Shown: one piece after another, positions 1 through 6,374 of the stretch
Numbering within the stretch: position 1 is the first letter of the stretch
Layout: every line of letters starts with the position of its first letter
NCBI GenBank assembly: GCA_934678955.1
Contig: CAKUSI010000041.1
Coordinates: 1-18,441 of the forward strand
DNA: 18,441 bases
DNA from: an uncultured Austwickia sp.
GTDB taxonomy: Bacteria > Actinomycetota > Actinomycetes > Actinomycetales > Dermatophilaceae
Reading direction: 5' to 3'
Made by a program: the position numbers and the translations under genes
Notes under the pieces: generated by a model
Database searches by the model: none
Told to the model about the DNA's origin: nothing
The model's input: only the letters and a program-made list of their open reading frames with translations

Positions 1-2
1 CG

Positions 3-911
3 CCATCCGGCGCGCCCGCGGCGTCGCCTCGCGCTCCCGCGCCTGCTCCTCACCCTCCGACGCCACAACCCGCACCTGCGGCGCCGGCGGTGCCCTCCAA
101 GGCCGGACGCAACCTCCCCGCGGCCATCGGCGTGGGGGCGGTGCTCGGCGGGCTCATCCTCGGCACGCTCCTGTGGAACCCGTGGGCATGGATCGTCCTC
201 TACACTTCCTCCCTGCTCATCGGGGTGTGGGAGCTGGCCCGCGCGTTCGGCCAAGGCCGTGTCCGCATCCCCCTCGTCCCGTGCCTGCTGGCAACCGCCG
301 TCATGGGCCCGGCCGCGCTCGTCGGCGGACCGGGCGCGCTGCTGCTCGTCCTCGGGGCGAGCCTGATCCTCCTCGTGCTGTGGCGCTCTGCCCGAGGGCT
401 GGACGGGGCGGCGCGGGATGTCAGCGCGGGGGCGTTCGTCATCGGGTACGGGCCGTTCCTGGCCGCCTTCACGACGCTGATGGTGGCCACGCCCGGCGAC
501 GGCGCACTGCGGGTGATCACGTTCGTGCTGGTGACGGTCTTCAGCGACATCGGCGGGTACGCGGTCGGGGTACTCGCCGGCAAGCACCCCATGGCGCCGT
601 CGGTGAGCCCCAAGAAGTCTTGGGAGGGCTTCGCCGGGTCTATCCTCGCGTGCGTACTGACCGGGTCGATCAGCCTCCCGATCCTTCTCGGCGGATCGCC
701 GTGGGCCGGCGCCCTGTTCGGCGTGGTGATGGTCCTGCTCGGCACGCTGGGCGACCTGGTCGAATCCATGATCAAGCGGGACCTCGGCGTGAAGGACCTC
801 GGCACGATCCTCCCCGGCCACGGTGGCCTCATGGACCGCGTCGACAGCCTGCTGGTCGCCGCCCCCGTGGCGTGGCTGCTCCTGTTGCTGATGGTGCCGC
901 CCCCCGCCTGA
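3..911 (+). CDS. cdsA: Phosphatidate cytidylyltransferase (CDP-diacylglycerol synthase), 5' end cut by window
   Basis: Makes CDP-diacylglycerol from phosphatidic acid and CTP in the cytoplasmic membrane, the entry point for phosphatidylinositol, phosphatidylglycerol and cardiolipin. The C-terminal family signature is visible at about 751-860: S-x-I-K-R, K-D-x-G, then [12 protein letters not shown]. The rest is a run of hydrophobic helices typical of this polytopic enzyme. The frame stays open to the left edge, so the real start lies outside the window. Bases 3-89 encode a Pro/Ala-rich stretch, which matches the disordered N-terminal extension common in actinobacterial CdsA. A GTG at 90 would give 273 residues, about the size of the catalytic core, but I see no good ribosome binding site there. 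It ends 40 bases before rlmN, the usual neighbour in this phylum. Confidence 0.93.
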   Translation, partial: PSGAPAASPRAPAPAPHPPTPQPAPAAPAVPSKAGRNLPAAIGVGAVLGGLILGTLLWNPWAWIVLYTSSLLIGVWELARAFGQGRVRIPLVPCLLATAVMGPAALVGGPGALLLVLGASLILLVLWRSARGLDGAARDVSAGAFVIGYGPFLAAFTTLMVATPGDGALRVITFVLVTVFSDIGGYAVGVLAGKHPMAPSVSPKKSWEGFAGSILACVLTGSISLPILLGGSPWAGALFGVVMVLLGTLGDLVESMIKRDLGVKDLGTILPGHGGLMDRVDSLLVAAPVAWLLLLLMVPPPA

Positions 912-933
912 CTGCGAGCCGGTGGTGCCGTCC

Positions 934-942
934 TGCGAAACT
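934..942 (+). promoter_or_regulatory. Possible extended -10 element for rlmN
   Basis: TGCGAAACT lies 9 bases before the rlmN ATG and fits TGn plus a -10-like hexamer (GAAACT). No Shine-Dalgarno sequence precedes the ATG. The same arrangement, TGCGATACT, precedes ispG in this window, and both genes then begin ATGAC. This suggests a leaderless or nearly leaderless transcript; no -35 box is evident. Confidence 0.3.
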
Positions 943-951
943 GGTGCGATC

Positions 952-2145
952 ATGACGACCCCGCAGCCCGCTCGTACGGCCCTTTCCGTGACACCTACCG
1001 GCTCCCCGCGCACGGCCGGCGCCACCGCAGCGACGGTCCCGCACCAGCCGGCCGTGCACCTCGCCGACCTCGACATGGCTGGCCGGAAGGACCTGGTGGC
1101 CTCGCTCGGTGCCCGCGCTTTCCGCGCCGCGCAGCTGTCGACGCACTACTTCGAGCGACTCGTGGCCGACCCGGCCGCCATGACCGATCTGCCCGCAGCC
1201 GGCCGCGAGGAGCTGGTGGCGGCGACGCTGCCGCCGCTGCTGCATCGCGTCCGAGACGTCGAGGCGGACGACGGTGCCACGGTGAAGACCGCCTGGCGAC
1301 TGACCGACGGGTCGCTCGTGGAATCCGTCCTGATGCGCTATCCGCGGCGCGTCACGATCTGCGTGTCCAGCCAGGCCGGGTGTGGGATGAACTGTCCGTT
1401 CTGCGCGACCGGTCAGGAGGGGCTCACCCGCAATCTGTCGACCGCCGAGATCGTGGAGCAGGTGGTTGCCGCCGCCCGAGCGCTGCGGCACGGCGAGCAA
1501 TCCTCCTGGGGGGCCGACCTGGAGCGGGAGGGGGACCGGGAGGCTCGCCGAGTGGGCAACGTGGTGTTCATGGGCATGGGGGAGCCGCTGGCCAACTACG
1601 AGCGGGTGATCGCCGCGATCCGACGACTGGTCGCGCCACCACCCGACGGGCTCGGCATGTCGGCGCGCGGCATCACGGTCTCGACGGTGGGCCTGGTTCC
1701 CGGAATCCACCGACTCGCGGGGGAGGGGCTGCCGCTCACGCTCGCGCTGTCGCTGCACGCCCCGGACGACGCGCTGCGCGACGAGTTGGTCCCCATCAAC
1801 CTGCGCTTCCCGCTGGCGGACGCCCTGGACGCCGCGCGCTCCTACTTCGAGACGACCGGGCGTCGGGTCTCGATCGAGTACGCCCTGATCCGCGACGTCA
1901 ACGACCAGGCGTGGCGCGCCGACCTGCTGGCGCAGGAGTTGAATCGCCGAGGGCGGGGCTGGGTGCACGTCAACCCGATCCCCCTGAACCCCACGCCCGG
2001 GTCGCGGTGGACCGCCTCTCGCGCCGGGGTGCAGCAGCAGTTCGTGGAGCGCCTGCGGGCGGGAGGCATACCGACCACCGTCCGCGACACGCGGGGGAGC
2101 GACATCGACGGGGCGTGCGGGCAGCTCGCGGCGGCCACGGCATGA
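952..2145 (+). CDS. rlmN: 23S rRNA (adenine-2503-C2)-methyltransferase, radical SAM enzyme
   Basis: RlmN methylates C2 of A2503 in 23S rRNA (and A37 of some tRNAs) using two SAM molecules and a 4Fe-4S cluster. The radical-SAM cysteines C144-x3-C148-x2-C151 are in the order expected ([10 protein letters not shown]). They are followed by [13 protein letters not shown] (205-217) and by the C-terminal [14 protein letters not shown], whose C389 is the methyl-carrying cysteine. Length is 397 residues from ATG 952. An earlier in-frame GTG at 922 is possible, but the ATG sits just after a -10-like element and the first 35 residues are already poorly ordered. Residues about 180-200, before NVVFMG, form a charged stretch longer than I recall in most RlmN. 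The stop overlaps the start of the Nudix gene (ATGA), so the two are probably translated together. Confidence 0.95.
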   Translation: MTTPQPARTALSVTPTGSPRTAGATAATVPHQPAVHLADLDMAGRKDLVASLGARAFRAAQLSTHYFERLVADPAAMTDLPAAGREELVAATLPPLLHRVRDVEADDGATVKTAWRLTDGSLVESVLMRYPRRVTICVSSQAGCGMNCPFCATGQEGLTRNLSTAEIVEQVVAAARALRHGEQSSWGADLEREGDREARRVGNVVFMGMGEPLANYERVIAAIRRLVAPPPDGLGMSARGITVSTVGLVPGIHRLAGEGLPLTLALSLHAPDDALRDELVPINLRFPLADALDAARSYFETTGRRVSIEYALIRDVNDQAWRADLLAQELNRRGRGWVHVNPIPLNPTPGSRWTASRAGVQQQFVERLRAGGIPTTVRDTRGSDIDGACGQLAAATA

Positions 2146-2195
2146 ACGCCGAGCACGAGGTGAACGTCGAGCACGAGGTGAACGCCGACCGCGAG
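2142..2195 (+). repeat. 18-base tandem repeat at the start of the Nudix gene
   Basis: Three adjacent 18-base units (2142-2159, 2160-2177, 2178-2195) of the form RTGAACGYCGAGCACGAG, the third with two or three changes. Each unit begins with ATG or GTG in the reading frame, so each copy carries its own potential start codon. Confidence 0.85.
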
Positions 2196-2753
2196 ACGCA
2201 CGCAGGCGGCGTGAACGTCGATGAATACCCGGGCCTCCCGGCGCGCGGGGCCACGATCCATCGCCACACCGGGCGGGTCATCCCCGTCGACGAGGCGCAC
2301 CGGGCCCTGCTGCTGCTGGGCAGCGAGCCGGACCGCCCGGCGTGGCGGTTCTGGTTCACGATCGGGGGCATCGCGGACCCGGGGGAGAGCCTGCGGCAGG
2401 CGGCCACGCGGGAGTTGGCCGAGGAGGTCGGCATCGTGGTCGCAGAGGAGGCGCTGGGCGAGCCCTACCTGGAGTCGGTGATCGAGTTCGACTGGGCCGG
2501 CCGCCGGATCGTCCAACACCAGACGTTCTTCGCCGTCCGTCTCCCGAAGGGGGCCGCGCCCCACCTCGGCGGCCTGGATGCGGTCGAGCAGGACACCACG
2601 TTCGATTGGGGCCTGCGCTCGGTCGCGCAACTGGAAGCCGAGCCGAACACGCTGGCGACCCCGGAACTGCCCGGCTACGTGGCGGCGGCGCTGGACGAGC
2701 TCCGCCGCCGTGAGGGCCTCGGTGCCGGCTCGCGGGAGGCCCCCGGGGCGTGA
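2142..2753 (+). CDS. Nudix hydrolase
   Basis: A 203-residue protein with a perfect Nudix box at residues 76-98: G-x5-E-x7-R-E-L-x-E-E-x-G-I. This motif binds the metal and hydrolyses a diphosphate linked to a nucleoside or another group. The substrate cannot be told from the sequence. ATG 2142 overlaps the rlmN stop in an ATGA, which favours coupled translation. The first 18 residues come from an 18-base tandem repeat (Nx-EHEV units), and in-frame GTGs at 2160, 2178 and 2211 offer later starts. The conserved fold seems to begin near residue 27 ([13 protein letters not shown]), so the start is uncertain by up to 23 residues. It ends 36 bases before the dehydrogenase gene. I see no feature that assigns it to MutT, ADP-ribose or CoA pyrophosphatase subfamilies. 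Confidence 0.88.
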   Translation: MNAEHEVNVEHEVNADRETHAGGVNVDEYPGLPARGATIHRHTGRVIPVDEAHRALLLLGSEPDRPAWRFWFTIGGIADPGESLRQAATRELAEEVGIVVAEEALGEPYLESVIEFDWAGRRIVQHQTFFAVRLPKGAAPHLGGLDAVEQDTTFDWGLRSVAQLEAEPNTLATPELPGYVAAALDELRRREGLGAGSREAPGA

Positions 2754-2759
2754 CGCCCG

Positions 2760-2765
2760 TACGAT
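2760..2765 (+). promoter_or_regulatory. Possible -10 box for the FAD/Fe-S dehydrogenase gene
   Basis: TACGAT fits the actinobacterial TAnnnT -10 consensus. It lies 24 bases before ATG 2790, and the leader contains the purine-rich GGAAGGGGG (about 2776-2784), a good ribosome binding site 5 bases from the ATG. No clear -35 hexamer is visible. Confidence 0.35.
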
Positions 2766-2789
2766 GCCAGCACCCGGAAGGGGGCTGCC

Positions 2790-5711
2790 ATGCGTCTCAC
2801 CCGCCTGCGTCGACATCGCGAGCCCGGTTCCCGTGAGGGCGGTTCCGTGTCGCCCGCCGACGCGGACGGGACGCTGGTCGCCGAGCTGAGCCGGGAGCTT
2901 GGGCCGGAGCAGGTGCGCAGCCGGCCTCTCGATCTCGCGGCGCTCAGCCACGACGCGTCCCACTTCCTCCTTCGCCCGCGGGTCGCCGTGATCGCCCGCG
3001 ACGGGGGCGACGTGGCGGCCGCGATGGCGGTGGCCCGACGACACGGTGTGCCGGTCACCTTCCGCGCCGGGGGCACGAGCCTTTCCGGACAGGCCGGCAC
3101 GGACGGAGTGCTGGTGGATGTGCGGCGCCGCTTCCGCGGCTTCGAGATCCTGGACGGCGGCGCGCGCGTCCGCTGCGAGCCGGGCGTGACGCTGCGGGAG
3201 GTCAACGCGGCGCTGCTGCGCCACGGGGCGGCCCTCGGCCCGGACCCCGCGAGCGAGGTGGCGTGCACGATCGGCGGGGTGGTCGCCAACAACTCGAGCG
3301 GTATGACGTGCGGCACCGAGGCGAACGCGTACCGGACCCTCGCCGCCCTGCGCGTCGCCCTGCTCAGCGGCACAGTCGTCGATACCGGCGAACGCGACGC
3401 GGACGCCCGGCTGCGGCACGACGAACCACGGCTGTGGGAGGGCCTGGCCGCCCTGCGCGACGAGATCCGCGGGACGCCGGTCTGGGTGGCGCGGATCCGC
3501 CACCAGTTCTCGATGAAGAACACGATGGGCTACGGGCTCAACTCGTTCCTCGACCACGACGACCCGGCGCAGATCCTCGCGCACCTCATGGTCGGCTCCG
3601 AGGGAACCCTCGGCTTCGTGCTGTCCGCGACATTCGACACGCTGCCCCGCCTTCCGGAGGCGGCGACCGGCCTGCTCGTCTTCGACGACGCGCGCGCGGC
3701 CGCGGACGCCCTGCCGGACCTGGTCGCCGCGGGTGCCCGCACCGCCGAGCTGATGGACGCGGCCTGCCTGCGGGTGGCGCAGCGGGCCCGCCTCGACGCC
3801 GTTGAGGGCATGAGGATCGGCCGGCAGGCCGCACTCCTGGTCGAGCTGGCCGAGGCGGACGCGGCGGCGCTGGCGGAGCGAGTGGAGGCGGCGGCGCCGG
3901 TCCTCGCCGGGCTTGCAGCGTTGGCCCGGCCCGCGGACCTCGCGACCGATCCGGCGCTGCGGAAGCAACTGTGGCGTGTCCGCAAGGGCCTGCACACCGC
4001 CGTGGCCGGCCCTCGCCCGGTCGGGACCACGGCACTCCTGGAGGACGTGGCGGTGCCGATGCGGGCGCTGCCCGACACCGTGGACGCGCTGGGGGAGCTG
4101 TGCGGACGCCACGGGTACGACGACGCCGTCGTGTTCGGCCACGCCCGGGACGCGAACCTCCACTTCATGCTCACCGCGGATTTAGGGCGTGAGAGCGAGG
4201 TGGAGCGCTACGCGGTGTTCACCGAGGACCTGGTCGATCTCGTCCTCGCCGCGGACGGGACGCTCAAGGCCGAGCACGGCACGGGCCGGATCATGGCCCC
4301 CTACGTGCGACGGCAGTATGGCGATGCGCTCTACGAGGTGATGGTCCGCGTCAAGGACCTGTTCGACCCTGGCCGCATCCTCGGTCGCGGGGTCATCATC
4401 GGTGACGATCCTGTCGCCCACCTGCGGCACCTGAAGGTCGGGGTCGCGATCGGGGAGCAGGCCGCGGCGGTGCCGCAGGCGGAGGCCTGCGTGGAGTGCG
4501 GCTACTGCGAACCGGTCTGCCCCTCCCGCGACCTCACCACGACACCCCGGCAACGGATCGCGCTGCTGCGCGACCTGGCCCTCGCCTCTGCGGCCGAGCG
4601 CGCCGCGATCGAGGCGGACTTCGGCGATGCGGCGATCGACACGTGCGCGGTCGACGGCCTGTGCGCGCTGGAGTGTCCCGTGGGTATCGACACCGGGGCA
4701 CTCATGAAATCGCTGCGGGAGCGGCGGCACAGCGCCGCCAGCCAGGAGGTGGGGCGCCGCGTGGCCGAGCACTGGGGCGCCACCCTGGACGGTCTTCGGC
4801 TCGGCGTGGCGCTGGCCGGGCGCATGTCGCCTCGCGTACGCATCGGGACCTCCCGCCTCGCCCGTGCGGTGGCCGCCCGGGAGGTCATACCGCTGGTCGG
4901 GGAGGACCTTCCCGCGCCGGGCAGGACCCGGGCGACGACCGCTCGTCGGCCCCCCGGCGACGTCATCCTCTTCCCTTCGTGCCTGTCCGAGCTCTTCGCG
5001 CCCGCGCCGACGCCCCCTGCCTCTCCGCCGTGCGCCGGCGGCGCCGGGCCTGCCTTCCTCGCCCTCTGCGACCGCGCGGGCGTGCGGGCGGTCCTGCCCG
5101 AGGGCGTGCATGACTGCTGCTGCGGCACCGTCTGGCGCTCCAAAGGGCTCACGGCCGGGCTGGGGGTGATGGCGCCGCGGACCGCCTCGGCGCTGCTCGC
5201 GGCCAGTCGGCAGGGGCGGGATCCGATCGTGAGCGACTCCTCGTCGTGCACGCAGGGTCTGCGCGCGCTGCCGGAGGACCTGGGCCGCGCGGGTCACGCT
5301 GAGCTCGCCGATCGGGTGGCGGGCCTGCGGATCCTCGACGCGGTCGAGTACGTGGCGCAGCACCTGCTGCCGGCGCTCCCGCCTGCCCGTCGGCTGGCGT
5401 CCGTTGTCGTCCACCCGACCTGTGCGGATTACCGGGCCGAGGGGGTCGACTCTCTGCTCCGGGTCGCCTCGGCGGGGGCGCAGCGAGTGGAGGTGCCGCC
5501 GCACGCGGGCTGCTGCGGCTTCGCGGGAGACCGCGGGATGCTGCACCCGGAGCTCACGGCCAGCGCCAGCGAAGCGGAGGCCGCTGAGGTCTGCGAGCGC
5601 GCCTACGACGCATACGTGTCCACGAACAGGACGTGCGAAGCCGGGATGAGCCGCGCGACCGGCAGGCCCTACCGACACGTGCTGGAGGTCCTGGAGGAGG
5701 CCACCCGGTGA
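2790..5711 (+). CDS. FAD-binding and Fe-S D-2-hydroxyacid dehydrogenase (D-lactate / D-2-hydroxyglutarate dehydrogenase fusion)
   Basis: A 973-residue fusion of a GlcD-like flavoprotein and a GlcF-like iron-sulfur protein, the architecture of YdiJ-type enzymes, which oxidise D-lactate, D-2-hydroxyglutarate or similar acids and pass electrons to the respiratory chain. The FAD/PCMH domain shows FRAGGTSLSGQ (91-101), GPDPAS (150-155) and IGGVVANNSSGMTCG (161-175), followed by an FAD-oxidase C-terminal domain with HGTGR near 493. Iron-sulfur motifs are C567-x2-C570-x2-C573-x3-C577-P and C619-x5-C625-x3-C629-P. Two CCG-type motifs follow, C776-C777-C778-G and C908-C909-G. GTG 2847 (residue 20) also has a purine-rich stretch upstream, so the start may be there. 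Codon 465 is TTA, rare in such GC-rich DNA. Substrate is not determinable; LutABC or glycolate partners are absent. Confidence 0.88.
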   Translation: MRLTRLRRHREPGSREGGSVSPADADGTLVAELSRELGPEQVRSRPLDLAALSHDASHFLLRPRVAVIARDGGDVAAAMAVARRHGVPVTFRAGGTSLSGQAGTDGVLVDVRRRFRGFEILDGGARVRCEPGVTLREVNAALLRHGAALGPDPASEVACTIGGVVANNSSGMTCGTEANAYRTLAALRVALLSGTVVDTGERDADARLRHDEPRLWEGLAALRDEIRGTPVWVARIRHQFSMKNTMGYGLNSFLDHDDPAQILAHLMVGSEGTLGFVLSATFDTLPRLPEAATGLLVFDDARAAADALPDLVAAGARTAELMDAACLRVAQRARLDAVEGMRIGRQAALLVELAEADAAALAERVEAAAPVLAGLAALARPADLATDPALRKQLWRVRKGLHTAVAGPRPVGTTALLEDVAVPMRALPDTVDALGELCGRHGYDDAVVFGHARDANLHFMLTADLGRESEVERYAVFTEDLVDLVLAADGTLKAEHGTGRIMAPYVRRQYGDALYEVMVRVKDLFDPGRILGRGVIIGDDPVAHLRHLKVGVAIGEQAAAVPQAEACVECGYCEPVCPSRDLTTTPRQRIALLRDLALASAAERAAIEADFGDAAIDTCAVDGLCALECPVGIDTGALMKSLRERRHSAASQEVGRRVAEHWGATLDGLRLGVALAGRMSPRVRIGTSRLARAVAAREVIPLVGEDLPAPGRTRATTARRPPGDVILFPSCLSELFAPAPTPPASPPCAGGAGPAFLALCDRAGVRAVLPEGVHDCCCGTVWRSKGLTAGLGVMAPRTASALLAASRQGRDPIVSDSSSCTQGLRALPEDLGRAGHAELADRVAGLRILDAVEYVAQHLLPALPPARRLASVVVHPTCADYRAEGVDSLLRVASAGAQRVEVPPHAGCCGFAGDRGMLHPELTASASEAEAAEVCERAYDAYVSTNRTCEAGMSRATGRPYRHVLEVLEEATR

Positions 5712-5794
5712 GCCCACACGGACCGGTCGGCGCGGGATCCGGCCTGGAGCGTGGCTCCTCGCCAAATCTTGTCTATCCTGTGTCGCTTTCGTGA

Positions 5795-6119
5795 TTGGAA
5801 TCCCCGCCGTCTTGGGCGACAATAAGCGCATCGGGGTACCGCTCCAACCAGTATCGTCCTCTTCGTTTCGCCAGGTCATGCGTCGCGCGACTGCGTCGAC
5901 CGCGGAACGTGGACCGGACGTGGGCGAGCCGCTCCCTCGTGCCTTGACCCTTTCCGATGGCGGATCCCAAAGCCCTAGTTGGGATCCCCACCACGAGCCA
6001 CGGCACCTTCCGCTGACTGTAGGGGGTCGGCGATGCAGGTGTCGTGACGCCGAGTCTTCACGGTCTCGGCGTGCACAGGGGAGCGCCGGCGCGGGATTGT
6101 AGGGGTCCCGCGCCGGCGC
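5795..6119. ncRNA. Candidate structured RNA region (strand unknown)
   Basis: Four stem-loops follow one another: TTGGA..CCCCG..GTC/GAC..CGGGG..TCCAA (5795-5847), GGATCCCAA/TTGGGATCC with an 8-base loop (5962-5970 and 5979-5987), GTG-ACGCCGAG/CTCGGCGT-g-CAC (6044-6054 and 6065-6076), and the perfect 14-bp stem at 6083-6119, which could terminate transcription. A TATCCT at 5774-5779 could be a -10 box for + strand transcription, with no visible -35. I recognise no known RNA family. GC-rich DNA forms chance hairpins, so only the last stem is clearly significant by itself. Confidence 0.3.
6083..6119. terminator. Perfect 14-bp GC-rich inverted repeat, probable terminator
   Basis: Arms 6083-6096 and 6106-6119 (GCGCCGGCGCGGGA and its exact complement) enclose a 9-base loop. 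No T-tract follows on either strand, which is usual for actinobacterial terminators. It lies 372 bases after the dehydrogenase stop and 256 bases before prpE, so it could end a message from upstream or insulate prpE. Confidence 0.5.
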
Positions 6120-6173
6120 GGCTGTTCCCTCGTCGTGCTCGGGCCGACCGTCCACGGGACCCGCAGGCGACGG

Positions 6174-6205
6174 GCAGTCGAGGCGATGGGCGGTCGAGGC
6201 GATGG
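6174..6205 (+). repeat. 16-base tandem repeat, two copies
   Basis: Units 6174-6189 and 6190-6205, GCrGTCGAGGCGATGG, differ by one base. No gene covers it. Confidence 0.8.
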
Positions 6206-6313
6206 GCATCAGAATCGGCATCCCCCGGTGCAGGGTCGGGCCGGTGAGTGGTGCGACGAGTCGAGTCGGCACGGGTGTCCGTCCGGCGTGGGCGCCATAC
6301 CGCCCGTCGAAAC

Positions 6314-6331
6314 GGGTGAAATTGCTCACCC
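6314..6331. promoter_or_regulatory. CRP/GlxR-like operator upstream of prpE
   Basis: GGGTGA-AATTGC-TCACCC is a perfect 6+6+6 palindrome containing GTGA-N6-TCAC, the core of the CRP/FNR-family consensus TGTGA-N6-TCACA used by actinobacterial GlxR/CRP. It lies 43 bases before the prpE ATG. Its left half also belongs to the hairpin 6301-6318 (CCCGT-CGAA-ACGGG core), so as RNA the two could be alternative structures. The binding protein is inferred only from the consensus. Confidence 0.45.
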
Positions 6332-6359
6332 TCTAAACCGCGCGTGAGGCGCTCATCAC

Positions 6360-6372
6360 AGGAATGATTCCT
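6360..6372 (+). promoter_or_regulatory. Small hairpin covering the prpE ribosome-binding region
   Basis: AGGAA-TGA-TTCCT forms a 5-bp stem ending two bases before ATG 6375. The only SD-like sequence, AGGA at 6360-6363, lies in its left arm and is rather far (11 bases) from the ATG unless the hairpin shortens the distance. It could limit or tune translation. Confidence 0.3.
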
Positions 6373-6374
6373 CC

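Larger units (their letters stand above)
5712..6374. other. 663-base gap without a convincing gene; low-GC patch and four hairpins
   Basis: No open frame here has believable codon use or a recognisable protein. The two longest (+5791-6102 and -5773-6006) overlap each other and lack ribosome binding sites. Bases 5761-5880 contain 66 G+C of 120 (55%), far below the surrounding genes. The stretch holds a nested imperfect stem (5795-5847), a perfect 9-bp hairpin (5962-5987), an 11-bp hairpin with one bulge (6044-6076), a perfect 14-bp hairpin (6083-6119), a 16-base tandem repeat (6174-6205) and the prpE leader palindromes (6301-6372). It may be a non-coding RNA locus, a decayed gene or both. No tRNA, SRP RNA, tmRNA or RNase P hallmark is visible. 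Confidence 0.7.

Noticed and set aside
945..950. TGCGAT as the -10 box of rlmN
   Set aside because: It ends one base before the ATG, too close for transcription to include the start codon; the TGCGAAACT further upstream fits better.
1842..4163. Long open frame on the minus strand (773 codons) opposite rlmN, Nudix and the dehydrogenase
   Set aside because: It spans three real genes, has no recognisable domain and arises because stop codons are scarce opposite GC-rich codons. The same holds for the minus-strand frames at 4182-6329 and 6333-8558.
4182..4184. TTA codons (here and at 12899-12901) as bldA-type developmental control
   Set aside because: That regulation is established in Streptomyces; two TTA codons in metabolic genes of an unidentified actinomycete do not support it.
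5773..6006. Small minus-strand frame of 77 codons in the gap before prpE
   Set aside because: No ribosome binding site, codon use unlike the neighbours, and no recognisable motif. Kept only as a possible remnant within the gap entry.
5791..6102. Plus-strand frame of 103 codons in the same gap
   Set aside because: Overlaps the opposite frame and two hairpins, has poor codon use and a basic low-complexity end.
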